DNA from: Desulfamplus sp.
Lineage (GTDB): Bacteria; Desulfobacterota; Desulfobacteria; Desulfobacterales; Desulfobacteraceae
Direction: 5' to 3'
Length of the DNA: 49,916 nt
Assembly: GCA_015232555.1 (NCBI GenBank)
Contig: JADFZJ010000031.1
Location: forward strand, 1 to 49,916
Shown here: positions 28,589 through 37,970 of the stretch, piece after piece
How positions within the stretch are numbered: position 1 is the stretch's first letter
Layout of the letters: each line of letters starts with the position of its first letter
Notes under the pieces: generated by a model
The model's database searches: none
What the model was told of the DNA's origin: nothing
What the model saw: only the letters and a program-made list of their open reading frames with translations
Made by a program: the position numbers and the translations under genes

Positions 28589-30547
28589 TCACTTCTCGCC
28601 AGTCTCTATGGGTCTTCCTGACGGGTCTTGACACCAGCCGGGAGTAATGCTGTCTGTGCAACTCTCATCTTTACGATATGATGTGCTCCAGCCTTCCCAG
28701 CCGTCAGAGAAGTTTCTTACATTTTCATAACCCATTAGATGAGCATACATAAAAGTAAGTGCTGATCGATAACCACTGCCACAATAAAATACCACCTCTT
28801 TTTCAAACATACCGCCGCCATTGCCTGATAAACCTGCATCGCTGCTATTATAGACAGAAGGTGTTATCTCTGATTTGATTCCAAAGCTGTTCCATAATTT
28901 CATCAATTCAGTATAATTTCTTGTAGTTCCATCAGAATCAACATAAATTCCTCCAGAGTCATCAGCATCATGGCACCATACAGAGTTGGGGATTCTCCCT
29001 TTCTGTGCAACATAGCTGTAACCGCTTATTTCGCCTATATACTCTTTATAGCTTCTTACATCAGCTAAAAAGAGATTTGCCGTATCTGCGTAACTGTTAA
29101 ACACATCATCAACTGTTGCGATATATTCTGGTTTTACACTTCCTCTAAAAGTTGTTGTTATAGGCTCGTTAATGGTCTCTTCATATTTATAGCCATCTGC
29201 AACCCACTGTTTATAGCCGCCGTTTAAATATCTTACATCTTTTACTCCAGCATACATCAAAATCCACCATAACCTTGCTGCAAAGATGTTGCTGTCGCTG
29301 TAAACAACAACGGTTGTATCCTCTGTTATTCCCATATTTCCCATAGCTTTATGGACATCATTGTCAGGAAGGAGAAACCAGCGGGGATAGTCATTCTCAT
29401 AAATATCTGAATTTGAGTGGATAGCTCCTGGTATATGACCAGCCTTGTAAGCAGCAGCATCATCTAAAGTTCCCCACTGTGTTTCAAATATGATATATTT
29501 ATGTTCTCTGCTGTATGGATAGTCTGGCGGTGCTGCTGATGTGCTTCCTGCTTTATGATATTCAATGAGCTGGTTTACCCATTTAGGATAGACAAGTTTG
29601 TGATAATTCGCTAATTTGTCCATAGGATAGCTGTTTTCGTCAGAACCTGCCCAATCAGATATTGATCCATCATAGTTGCTTGCTCTGTCATACCCCATCA
29701 GGCGGGTTAGATAATAGGCGAATGCACTTCTGATTCCAACTGTGCAGTAGGCAGCAACCTCTTTATCTTTAGTTACACCTTTTGAGTCAAAAAGGGTTTT
29801 GATCTCCTGATAATCTAAAATAGTTTTATCTGTCTTAAAATACCATGCGTAAGGAAGCTGAACAGCACCTGTTATGTGTCCGCCTCTTGCCTCTCCGTAA
29901 AGCTGCCAGCCGTTGAACTCTTCGTCTGTTCTTGTATCTACAACTACAAAATCGCTGTCTTTCATGCGGGATTTAATATACTCTTTATCAGAGGTTATGC
30001 CTGATTTTGCGGCTGCCCTAAATTCTGCTGATTTTAAAACATTGCCTCTGGTTTCAGGTGTATTTTTATCAGCAATCCATTTATCCCAACCACCATCTAA
30101 AATTTTCACCCAGTTGCAGCCAAGTGTTTCAAACATCCAGAACAGTCTGCCAGACGCTCCCCAAGATGCGGTAGTGTCATCATAAATAATAATTTTTGAT
30201 TCCCTTGTAAGACCTTTTTCTCCTAATATCTGCTCAAGCTGGTTTACAGGCAGAAGACTTCTGCTGCTATCTGCAAACTCCTGCCATCTTGCATTGATGG
30301 CACCTTGAATATGTCCTGCATTATAGGCAGCTTCACTTCTTGCGTCTAAAATCATCACCCCGTTTTTTTTAAGATCGTCAGCAGTTGCTATAAACTGTCC
30401 GTTTGGATAACCTTTTACAACAACTGGCGTCAAAGGCTCAGATGCGTTTTTCTCTGTAACGTCAGAGTCATTACAACCAGTAGTAACCAATACAAGCGAC
30501 AGCATGGCAAACAACAACACAGTGTAAATACGTAAACATCTAACCAT
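28589..30547 (-). CDS. Four-domain rhodanese lipoprotein
   Basis: A 652-residue exported protein. A signal sequence with a lipobox ending at C25 (LVTTGC) predicts a lipoprotein. Four rhodanese domains follow at about 50-160, 185-300, 345-455 and 475-625. The active loops of the second (C268, CTVGIRS) and fourth (C589, CGSGYRS) are intact; the first (IYDDTTASWG) and third (VYSDSNIFA) have lost the cysteine, giving an inactive-active pattern twice. Rhodaneses carry sulfane sulfur (or selenium) as a persulfide. GGAGGG precedes the ATG. It lies between a two-domain rhodanese and a glycosyltransferase, all on one strand. Confidence 0.85.
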   Translation of the reverse strand: MVRCLRIYTVLLFAMLSLVLVTTGCNDSDVTEKNASEPLTPVVVKGYPNGQFIATADDLKKNGVMILDARSEAAYNAGHIQGAINARWQEFADSSRSLLPVNQLEQILGEKGLTRESKIIIYDDTTASWGASGRLFWMFETLGCNWVKILDGGWDKWIADKNTPETRGNVLKSAEFRAAAKSGITSDKEYIKSRMKDSDFVVVDTRTDEEFNGWQLYGEARGGHITGAVQLPYAWYFKTDKTILDYQEIKTLFDSKGVTKDKEVAAYCTVGIRSAFAYYLTRLMGYDRASNYDGSISDWAGSDENSYPMDKLANYHKLVYPKWVNQLIEYHKAGSTSAAPPDYPYSREHKYIIFETQWGTLDDAAAYKAGHIPGAIHSNSDIYENDYPRWFLLPDNDVHKAMGNMGITEDTTVVVYSDSNIFAARLWWILMYAGVKDVRYLNGGYKQWVADGYKYEETINEPITTTFRGSVKPEYIATVDDVFNSYADTANLFLADVRSYKEYIGEISGYSYVAQKGRIPNSVWCHDADDSGGIYVDSDGTTRNYTELMKLWNSFGIKSEITPSVYNSSDAGLSGNGGGMFEKEVVFYCGSGYRSALTFMYAHLMGYENVRNFSDGWEGWSTSYRKDESCTDSITPGWCQDPSGRPIETGEK

Positions 30548-30589
30548 ACAATTTTCCCTCCGTTTAAATTTTTTTATTTGAAAACCTTA

Positions 30590-31642
30590 TTACTTTTCAA
30601 TAACTTTTTCCCACTCTTCTGTTCCCCCCTCAAAGTTTATAGCTTTAGGAAGCTCTTTTAATTCCCTTGCTGCAAGTTGATGAACCATCCACGCATAGCC
30701 TGAACGAATACCTCCCGTGCAGTAATAGACAACGGGTTTTTCAACATTTACGCTATTTTTATTTATCTCTTTATTTGTAGGCAACTTCTCATTTTGTTTG
30801 CCTGTCTCTACAATTACACCATTTTTACTTAACAGAGACTTTAGTTCTGCAGAATCAAGCGGAGTTCTATCCTTGCCTTGAAAAAACTCCTCCCAAGGTA
30901 TGTGAATAGCATTAGGCAGATGTCCCTTGAACCACTCAATGTTAGATCGAGTATCAACAAGCTGGTATTTATCAAAGTTATCGTGAATCTCTTCTGAATA
31001 GATATTAATGGAAGAGGTGTTAATGGAAAATTGTGATGATGTGTTTGTTAAATCTAATTTATATTCCACAGGTTTAGTAATTCGCTTCTCCTTAATCTGC
31101 CCGTCTTTATTAGAAATTAAAGAGCAGCCGGCTTTTTCCCATGCCTGAATACCTCCTTTGAGAAGCCTTATATCTCCCTTATGACCCAACCATGCAAAGA
31201 CCCAGCAGAGCCACCCTTCACCACCCCAGCTTTCATCAGCATCACCATAAACCACAATTGGACTTTCATCAGAAATACCAAGTTTTCCAAGGGCTTGAGC
31301 AATCTCATCAGGTGGTAAAATGCGATAGGCAATTTGATTTTCATCTTTTTTTGTATAGTTATCCCAGCTAAACGGAATTGATTTTGGAATATGAGACTTT
31401 TCCCAGTATTTCAAAGGTCTTGCATCTAAAATGACCCATTTTGCAGTATCTTCTTTTAGTTCCATATCTTTTTTAAGTTGAGCAACATCTATCAATCCTA
31501 TGCTTACATCTATTTTTGAGAAGCTGCTTGTTTTAGAGAGACTATTTGCCCCTTCAGCTTTGCAGAAACACGGCATTGTAATAATCCAAATAATCAAAAT
31601 AACGCTAAATAAATCACTTTTTATCATTTTCATTTTCTTCAT
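30590..31642 (-). CDS. Two-domain exported rhodanese
   Basis: A 350-residue protein with an N-terminal hydrophobic signal (about 10-27), an inactive rhodanese domain (about 50-175, VYGDADESWG in place of the cysteine loop) and an active one (about 215-348, C308 in CTGGIRSG). Two hydrophilic insertions (about 198-222 and 278-302) lengthen it. I use the ATG at 31642 because AAAGGA lies six bases before it; the frame extends eight codons upstream from a GTG-like start without one. It precedes the four-domain rhodanese by 42 bp, so the pair is probably co-transcribed as periplasmic sulfur-transfer proteins. Confidence 0.82.
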   Translation of the reverse strand: MKKMKMIKSDLFSVILIIWIITMPCFCKAEGANSLSKTSSFSKIDVSIGLIDVAQLKKDMELKEDTAKWVILDARPLKYWEKSHIPKSIPFSWDNYTKKDENQIAYRILPPDEIAQALGKLGISDESPIVVYGDADESWGGEGWLCWVFAWLGHKGDIRLLKGGIQAWEKAGCSLISNKDGQIKEKRITKPVEYKLDLTNTSSQFSINTSSINIYSEEIHDNFDKYQLVDTRSNIEWFKGHLPNAIHIPWEEFFQGKDRTPLDSAELKSLLSKNGVIVETGKQNEKLPTNKEINKNSVNVEKPVVYYCTGGIRSGYAWMVHQLAARELKELPKAINFEGGTEEWEKVIEK

Positions 31643-31700
31643 TTTCAGTCCTTTTCTTACTCCCACTTTGAAAAATGTTAGAAACTGCTGTTAAAAACTA

Positions 31701-31740
31701 CATATATAACCCGCATAAAGCATATATAACCTGCATAAAA
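31701..31740. repeat. Tandem 20-bp repeat in a divergent promoter region
   Basis: Two copies of catatataac(c/c)(c/t)gcataaa(g/a), 31701-31720 and 31721-31740, lie end to end between the divergent rhodanese and glycosyltransferase genes. Eighteen of 20 positions agree. A 20-bp period is close to two helical turns, which fits two regulator dimers on one face. Confidence 0.65.
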
Positions 31741-31862
31741 TTTATCTCTTTAAACCTATGCTTTTGATTTTGTCCAATTGATATTACTTATCTATTTACT
31801 TGTATTTATTGCTATTTTCTATACTGCACAGAGGTCATTGCTTTTTAAAAAATCTTGTGTTA

Positions 31863-33473
31863 ATGAGCCTGTCCATGAAAATAGAACTATTTGACATATT
31901 AACCATTTTAACTGTGATACACTTTATCAGCATAGGCGGGCTTGCCCTTTATGGACTTCATAGAATCTGGCTTCTTGTCTGCTGGTTTAAAAGCAGAGCA
32001 AAGAGTGAATCTAAAACTCCATTCTCTTTTATACAGAATCAATCCCTTTCTGAACAAAATCACTACCTTGCTGTTGAAAATAAAATGTTTGTTCAAAATC
32101 AAATCCACGATGCTAAGAATAGAGCAGTTACTATAGAGTATCCTTTAGTAACTGTTCAGGTGCCTCTTTACAACGAGTCTCTCGTAGCTGCCCGAATTAT
32201 TGACGCAGTTGCATCATTTTGCTGGCAAACGGATAAACTTGAAATTCAGATACTTGATGATTCGTCTGACAATACAAGCGATATCGTAAAAGAGAGGGTA
32301 AAATACTGGTCAAGGCAGGGAGTGTGGATTTATGCAATTTTTCGTAAAAATAGAACAGGATATAAAGCAGGTGCTCTTCAAAATGGGCTTAAACATTCAA
32401 GCGGTGAATTTATCGCTGTTTTTGATGCTGATTTTATTCCTCAGCCTGATTTTTTAGAACAAACTGTTCCACATTTCTATTCAAAAGATATTGGAATGGT
32501 GCAGACCCGCTGGGGATTTTTAAATGCAAGATATTCGTGGCTTACAAGGCTTCAAGCTATTATGCTCTCTCCACATTTTGAAATTGAGCACAAAATACGA
32601 TTTTCGCGACATCTTTTTTTCAACTTTAACGGCACTGCCGGCGTATGGAGGAAAAAAGCTATTGAATCGGCTGGAGGTTGGCAAGATGACACTGTAACCG
32701 AAGACCTTGACTTAAGTTATCGGGCACAGTTGGTGGGCTGGAAGTTTTTATATCTTAATGATGTTGTTGTGCCGTCAGAGCTACCAGTCAATTTATCTGA
32801 TTTTCGTTCACAGCAGGAGCGGTGGAGTAAAGGGTCAATACAAACCGCAAGAAAAATTCTTCCGCGTTTAATAACATCACAGCTTCCATTGAGCATTAAA
32901 ATTGAGTCAATTGCACATCTTATGGCAAATTTTTGCTGGCTTTTGGGCTTTATTATAACCATGACTCTATATCCTGTTATTCTTTATCGTATTGGTATTG
33001 GAATGTATCAGGTGCTTTGGATAGATATTCCGCTATTTTGTATATCAGCAGGGGCAATTTTAACCTACTATTTTGTTTACAGCACAGTTACACGCCAGAC
33101 ATATACTTTGATAGCTCTTCCTCTTCTGCCGATAATAAGCATTGGTCTTGCCCCATGCTTTGCCTTATCTGTTCTAAAAGGTGTTTTTCAAAGAGGTGGT
33201 GTATTTAAAAGAACTCCTAAATTTGGGGTTGCTGATAATACACAATTAAGTTTACCAATAAAACGATTTAGGATATTCAACTATCCAATCATTAATAACC
33301 TGCTTTTGAATATTCCTCTTTTTATCAACTCTCTTATGCCGGTTGTATTTACATGGCAGAGAGAGACATGGCTCGCAATACCATTTTTATCTCTCTTTCC
33401 TCTTGGCTTTTTTCTTGTTCTGCTCAGTGACCTTCTTGCTATAGATACGAGCAGCAGTAAAATAGAAAATTGA
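31863..33473 (+). CDS. Processive-type family 2 glycosyltransferase
   Basis: About 536 residues. A membrane helix near the N-terminus is followed by a GT-A domain with VQVPLYNESLVAARIIDAV, LDDSSDNTSDI, FDADFIPQPDF, TEDLDLSYRAQLVGW and QQERWSKG, the D-DxD-D-QxxRW set of cellulose-synthase-like enzymes, then four or more C-terminal membrane helices. It should make a beta-linked glycan or glycolipid at the inner membrane; donor and product are unknown. No codon at the 5' end has a good Shine-Dalgarno: I place the start at 31863, but 31800 (TTG) or 31875 are possible. It opens the plus-strand set that continues with the Fe-S/TVP38 fusion. Confidence 0.8.
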   Translation: MSLSMKIELFDILTILTVIHFISIGGLALYGLHRIWLLVCWFKSRAKSESKTPFSFIQNQSLSEQNHYLAVENKMFVQNQIHDAKNRAVTIEYPLVTVQVPLYNESLVAARIIDAVASFCWQTDKLEIQILDDSSDNTSDIVKERVKYWSRQGVWIYAIFRKNRTGYKAGALQNGLKHSSGEFIAVFDADFIPQPDFLEQTVPHFYSKDIGMVQTRWGFLNARYSWLTRLQAIMLSPHFEIEHKIRFSRHLFFNFNGTAGVWRKKAIESAGGWQDDTVTEDLDLSYRAQLVGWKFLYLNDVVVPSELPVNLSDFRSQQERWSKGSIQTARKILPRLITSQLPLSIKIESIAHLMANFCWLLGFIITMTLYPVILYRIGIGMYQVLWIDIPLFCISAGAILTYYFVYSTVTRQTYTLIALPLLPIISIGLAPCFALSVLKGVFQRGGVFKRTPKFGVADNTQLSLPIKRFRIFNYPIINNLLLNIPLFINSLMPVVFTWQRETWLAIPFLSLFPLGFFLVLLSDLLAIDTSSSKIEN

Positions 33474-33557
33474 TAGATATTATCATTTTGACATGGGTAA
33501 TAGGCATAATCTATCTTCATTTTTCATTATTTTACTTGCTCGGAGGAAAAATGAAAA

Positions 33558-35480
33558 ATGAGAACAGAGCCTGAAATATCAAACTTACGTCGAGATTTAC
33601 TTGCCAATATATCCACTATCTTGAATCAGTGCATTGAATGCCCAAAATGTATCGCTCAATGTGCGTTTTTAAAACAGTATGGCACACCAGCAAAGATTGC
33701 AGAAGCCTACCTTGCCTCAATTGAAAAAGAAGAAGATGGTGCAGTAAAATCAGATGAGAGTAAAAAATGGTTAGAAATATCTTATCAGTGCAATCTGTGC
33801 GGGCTTTGCTCAGCAGTCTGTCCGGTAAAACTATCTCCTGATAGTATGTTTTTGGAAATGAGAAGAGAAGCTGTAATTCATGGGATTGCTCCACTGCCAG
33901 AACATAAGCCCATTATCGCTTATGAGAAAAAAGGCACATCAAAGAGATATTCATGGTACAGCCTGCCAGAGGGTTGCAGCACAGTACTTTTTCCGGGCTG
34001 CAATTTTCCAGGTAGCCGTCCTGATTCTACTCTTGCTCTGTATGAACGCCTTAAAACTAAAGAGCCAGCAATTGGTATTGTGCTTGATTGCTGCTGTAAA
34101 CCATCGCACGATTTAGGACGAAGTGCTTTTTTTGATCAGATGTTTGGTGAAATGAGATCGTGGTTGGTTGAACATGGAGTTAAAACCATAATTGTTGTCT
34201 GCCCAAACTGCTATAAAGTTTTTAAAAGTTACGGCTCTCCTCTTGAAGTTGTATCAGCTTATGAGCGTTTGCTCGAACCTGAGCTTATATTTAACTTACC
34301 TAATAAAAGCTCTTTATTTTCAATCCATGATCCATGTGTGTTGAGAAATGAGCCTGAAATTCATAACGCTGTAAGGACGTTGGCTGAATCAGCAGGGTTT
34401 AAGATTAAAGAGATGCCTCACAGCAGAAAAAAGGCTCTCTGCTGCGGTGAAGGCGGTTCTGTTGGTTTTGTTGCTCCTGAATTTTCATCTAAATGGGGAG
34501 AGATACGCACGCAAGAGGCTGAAGATAACAAGTGTAATCTTATAACTTACTGTGCAGGCTGTGCGGGATTTCTTAATAAAAAAATCCCTACGGATCATAT
34601 CATTGATGCTCTGTTTTATCCTGAATCGGTTGCTGCCGGAACTCGTAAAGTATCTAAAGCACCTTTTACATATTTGAATCGAATGCGTCTGAAAAAAAAG
34701 CTGAAAAAAGAATATCCGGCTGCTGTAACAAGGGAGCGTGATTTTATCCCTGTGTCGGAAAAGATAGAGTTTGCTGAGGGTATGTCAAATAACGCAAGCC
34801 CTGATAACCTAAAGAGTAAAGGCGGCAATCTCAAAAAAATTATGATTTTGGCTCTTATTGCTGCTGCCGTTGCTGGTATCAGATTTTCAGGAGTTCTTGA
34901 CCATTTTGATTCTGAAACTTTACGCAAAACTGTTGCAGATTGGGGTGCTTTTGCTCCTGTTATCTATATTTTGATTTATACAGTTGCCCCTGTTCTGTTT
35001 CTTCCCGGACTTCCAATTACAATTGTTGGAGGCATTATTTTTGGACCTGTATGGGGTGTGGTTTACAGTATTACAGGTGCAACTGCTGGTGCAAGTTTGG
35101 CTTTTCTGATTTCGCGTTACGTTGCAAGAGACTGGATAAAGGCAAAATTGGTAGGTCCTCGATGGAAAAAATTGGACAATGATGTTGAACAAAACGGCTG
35201 GACAATAGTTGCTTTTACCCGTTTAGTTCCGCTTTTTCCTTTTAATCTGCTCAATTATGCGTTTGGTCTTACATCAATAAAGTTTATCCCTTATGCAGCA
35301 ACCTCATTTATCTGTATGCTCCCTGCGTGCATTGCCTTTATTGTATTTTCAAGCTCTCTGCTTGATCTGCTCAAAGGCAATGTTTCAACAGGGTTAGTAG
35401 TTGGTATTATTTTGATTATTACTATTTCATTATTTCCATTGATATTAAAAAAATGGTCTAAAAATTCAAAAACAAACTAA
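33558..35480 (+). CDS. Fe-S oxidoreductase fused to a TVP38/DedA-like membrane domain
   Basis: A 640-residue fusion. Two 4Fe-4S motifs (C25, C28, C31, C35 and C78, C81, C84, C88) and two CCG domains (LFPGC, DCCC, CPNC; then HDPC, LCCGEGG, YCAGC) match HdrD/GlpC-type subunits, which carry unusual Fe-S clusters. A charged linker (about 375-430) leads to a membrane domain of the TVP38/TMEM64 (VTT) family with FLPGLPITIVGGIIFGPVWG. The pairing of a redox head with a lipid-scramblase-like domain is notable. GGAGG lies 11 bases before this ATG; an out-of-frame ATG at 33551 starts a 7-codon frame that ends inside the gene. Confidence 0.85.
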   Translation: MRTEPEISNLRRDLLANISTILNQCIECPKCIAQCAFLKQYGTPAKIAEAYLASIEKEEDGAVKSDESKKWLEISYQCNLCGLCSAVCPVKLSPDSMFLEMRREAVIHGIAPLPEHKPIIAYEKKGTSKRYSWYSLPEGCSTVLFPGCNFPGSRPDSTLALYERLKTKEPAIGIVLDCCCKPSHDLGRSAFFDQMFGEMRSWLVEHGVKTIIVVCPNCYKVFKSYGSPLEVVSAYERLLEPELIFNLPNKSSLFSIHDPCVLRNEPEIHNAVRTLAESAGFKIKEMPHSRKKALCCGEGGSVGFVAPEFSSKWGEIRTQEAEDNKCNLITYCAGCAGFLNKKIPTDHIIDALFYPESVAAGTRKVSKAPFTYLNRMRLKKKLKKEYPAAVTRERDFIPVSEKIEFAEGMSNNASPDNLKSKGGNLKKIMILALIAAAVAGIRFSGVLDHFDSETLRKTVADWGAFAPVIYILIYTVAPVLFLPGLPITIVGGIIFGPVWGVVYSITGATAGASLAFLISRYVARDWIKAKLVGPRWKKLDNDVEQNGWTIVAFTRLVPLFPFNLLNYAFGLTSIKFIPYAATSFICMLPACIAFIVFSSSLLDLLKGNVSTGLVVGIILIITISLFPLILKKWSKNSKTN

Positions 35481-35502
35481 AAAATTTAAGGAGGTTTTTC
35501 TG

Positions 35503-36354
35503 GTGAAAAATAGCATTTTAACTTATCTCTTAACTACCTGTATTGCTTTTCTGCTGATTGTTGTTGCCACCAGTTCCAATCTGTTTGCTGGAGCGTGGAC
35601 TATGGAAAAAGGCAAGAGTTACCACCGCTTTGCAGCAAACTATTATTTTGCGGATAAAGAGTTTGACAATGACGGCGACAGCAGAGGTATGGCATCAAAC
35701 GGTGAATTCCGTGACTTTAACCTCAATTATTATATGGAGTACGGAATAGTGGACAAATTGACCGCTATTACCTCAATCTACTATAAAGATTTACGTAAAG
35801 AAGATGATCGTTTTATTTACGATACAGATGGAATAGGAGATTTTGATTTAGGACTGCGATATCAGCTATATTCAGGAAGAGTCGGAATTTTTTCTGTTCA
35901 GGGTATGGTAAAAGTGCCTGAACTTTATGATGAAGATGATGCACTTGCTCTTGGTAACGGTCAGTATGATTATGAAGTAAGATTGCTGTATGGTCGCTCA
36001 CTCTGGCCCATAATTCATGGATATGTAAATTTAGAATCAGGTTATCGCTGGAGAGCTGAAGAGCCGGCAGATGAATTTCGTTATCTTATTGAAGTCGGCT
36101 CTGATCTTGGTAAAAAATTCTACACACGGGCAAAACTTGATGGTCTTGTCAGTGCAGGCAACGGAAAAGATAGAGTGGATAATTACGGCAACCCAACAGC
36201 CACTTTTGAATATGACTTAACCAAACTTGATTTGACTGCCGGCTATAAATTGAATACAAAATGGGGGCTTGAGCTTGGCTACACTACGGCACTATGGGGA
36301 GAATCAACCGCTAAAGGAGATACTTGGACATTGGCGTTAAGTTTTCAGCCTTAA
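35503..36354 (+). CDS. Outer-membrane beta-barrel protein
   Basis: A 283-residue protein with a signal peptide (about 1-30, cut near LFAGAW) and alternating strands ending in TWTLALSFQP. The periodic aromatic and charged residues (NLNYYMEYGIVDKL, DFDLGLRYQLYSGR) fit a barrel of 10-12 strands, in the manner of the MetA-pathway or transporter-like outer-membrane families. The GTG start has AAGGAGG eight bases upstream and lies 22 bp after the Fe-S fusion, so they are co-transcribed. The cargo is unknown. Confidence 0.7.
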   Translation: MKNSILTYLLTTCIAFLLIVVATSSNLFAGAWTMEKGKSYHRFAANYYFADKEFDNDGDSRGMASNGEFRDFNLNYYMEYGIVDKLTAITSIYYKDLRKEDDRFIYDTDGIGDFDLGLRYQLYSGRVGIFSVQGMVKVPELYDEDDALALGNGQYDYEVRLLYGRSLWPIIHGYVNLESGYRWRAEEPADEFRYLIEVGSDLGKKFYTRAKLDGLVSAGNGKDRVDNYGNPTATFEYDLTKLDLTAGYKLNTKWGLELGYTTALWGESTAKGDTWTLALSFQP

Positions 36355-37970
36355 CCAATTGTAAATCCAAAAATTTGATTTTATTTATTCTAATTTTAAT
36401 CTTTTTCTCTTTTTTAACACTTGCAATAAAGCCTGATATCTCGTTTTTTATTCCTGAAATGGTTGGAATATCAGGCTTTATTGTCATATTGCTTGCCATT
36501 TTACAGTTATCCCCAAACTACGATAATTTAAAATCATATCCCCATACAAATACTATCAAAAAAGAGTTTTCTGCTGGATTTATCCTAATTTTCGCATTTA
36601 TCTTACGTTTGATGTTTCTCTTCCAATCTCCAACCCTATCAGATGATATATATCGTTACTGCCTTGATGGAATTATGATTATTAACGGGCATAATCCTTA
36701 CAGCTATAAACCTCTTCAAATATTGGAACTTATACAGAGACCAGAGGCTATTAACTCTTCAATAGCTATGAACGGTTATTATCACCTGTTCCAATCGGTT
36801 CTTGATTTAGGGGCAATTAAAAATATATATCCTGAAATATCAACGCTGATTCCATTAGTGAACCACCCTGAATTTACAACTATATATCCGCCAATGGCTC
36901 AGATTGTATTTGCTATTGGTGCTCTTTTAGGAATGGCAGGAATTGTTATTGGAAAAACAGCAGGCATTCCACTAAATATCATGTTTATTGTGGTTAGTAT
37001 AAAACTTCCTTTGATTATCATGGACACGTTATCCTGCCTTTTAATTATATTGATTCTTAGAAAGATGAAACTTCCTGCCTATTATGGAATCATTTACGCA
37101 TGGCACCCGCTGCCAATTCTCGAGACAGCATCTTCTGGTCATATTGATGGAGCAGCGATATTTTTTCTTTTAATGTCGATATATTTGGCAATCCACTGCC
37201 GAGGAGATAGTTATAGGACTATAAAAACGAGTTGGAGGAGAGGGAGCAGGAATTTTTGGAACAGTTCAATTGCCGCTCAAATTTTTGCAGGGCTGTTTAT
37301 GGGATTTTCCATTTTGACTAAATGGCTTCCTTTAATATTCCTGCCGTTTGTTCTGCTTTTTATGCAATACAGAAACGCAAGACTCATAATGGGCGGGAGC
37401 TGTATAGGTGCTATTTTAATATTTATTATTCCTTTTTGCCCAGATATGATTAACAGCCTTGTAACTCTTAACCAATATCTGCAAAATTGGGAATTCTCAG
37501 GATTATTTTTCAGGTTAGTGCGGGATTTTATGCAAAATTACTCCAATCAGTCTGGGAGTATAGCAAGAGGCATTATTTTTATGTTATTCACTGTTTTATA
37601 TACTATCGTCTTCTTTCGTTTTTTAAAAAATATTTCTTTAAACAGTGATGATAGAGGAGGCGGGCTGAATAATATATTAACAGATGCACTGTTTATGATA
37701 GCTCTTGCATGGGTTATCCTCACCCCAACGCTCTATCCATGGTATGCTTTATATTTTGCAGCACTGCTTCCATTTGCTCTTAATAGTAATTTTAATATAA
37801 CCGGAATAACTTTAAGCTGGTCTGTCATGCTGTCATACAAGGTTCTTATCCTCTATAAACTCACAGGAGATTGGGTAGAAGATACAACAATAGCGTTTAT
37901 GATTATGGCTGCACCTTTAACAGCTTTGATTGCACAAACATATATGAGAGTGTGTAAGAGCCGTTTTTAG
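36324..37970 (+). CDS. GT-C type membrane glycosyltransferase
   Basis: A 548-residue protein with about ten membrane helices. SDDIYRYCLDG in the first large loop carries the acidic pair of GT-C enzymes, followed by YPPMAQ, WHPLPILETASSGHIDG and TPTLYPWYALY, as in polyprenyl-phosphate-dependent mannosyl- or arabinosyltransferase-like proteins. The start is a TTG inside the end of the outer-membrane gene; AAGGAG four bases before it makes it credible, and the overlap of 31 bp suggests coupling. The 3' end overlaps the convergent DUF2064 gene by 68 bp. Confidence 0.72.
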   Translation: MDIGVKFSALTNCKSKNLILFILILIFFSFLTLAIKPDISFFIPEMVGISGFIVILLAILQLSPNYDNLKSYPHTNTIKKEFSAGFILIFAFILRLMFLFQSPTLSDDIYRYCLDGIMIINGHNPYSYKPLQILELIQRPEAINSSIAMNGYYHLFQSVLDLGAIKNIYPEISTLIPLVNHPEFTTIYPPMAQIVFAIGALLGMAGIVIGKTAGIPLNIMFIVVSIKLPLIIMDTLSCLLIILILRKMKLPAYYGIIYAWHPLPILETASSGHIDGAAIFFLLMSIYLAIHCRGDSYRTIKTSWRRGSRNFWNSSIAAQIFAGLFMGFSILTKWLPLIFLPFVLLFMQYRNARLIMGGSCIGAILIFIIPFCPDMINSLVTLNQYLQNWEFSGLFFRLVRDFMQNYSNQSGSIARGIIFMLFTVLYTIVFFRFLKNISLNSDDRGGGLNNILTDALFMIALAWVILTPTLYPWYALYFAALLPFALNSNFNITGITLSWSVMLSYKVLILYKLTGDWVEDTTIAFMIMAAPLTALIAQTYMRVCKSRF

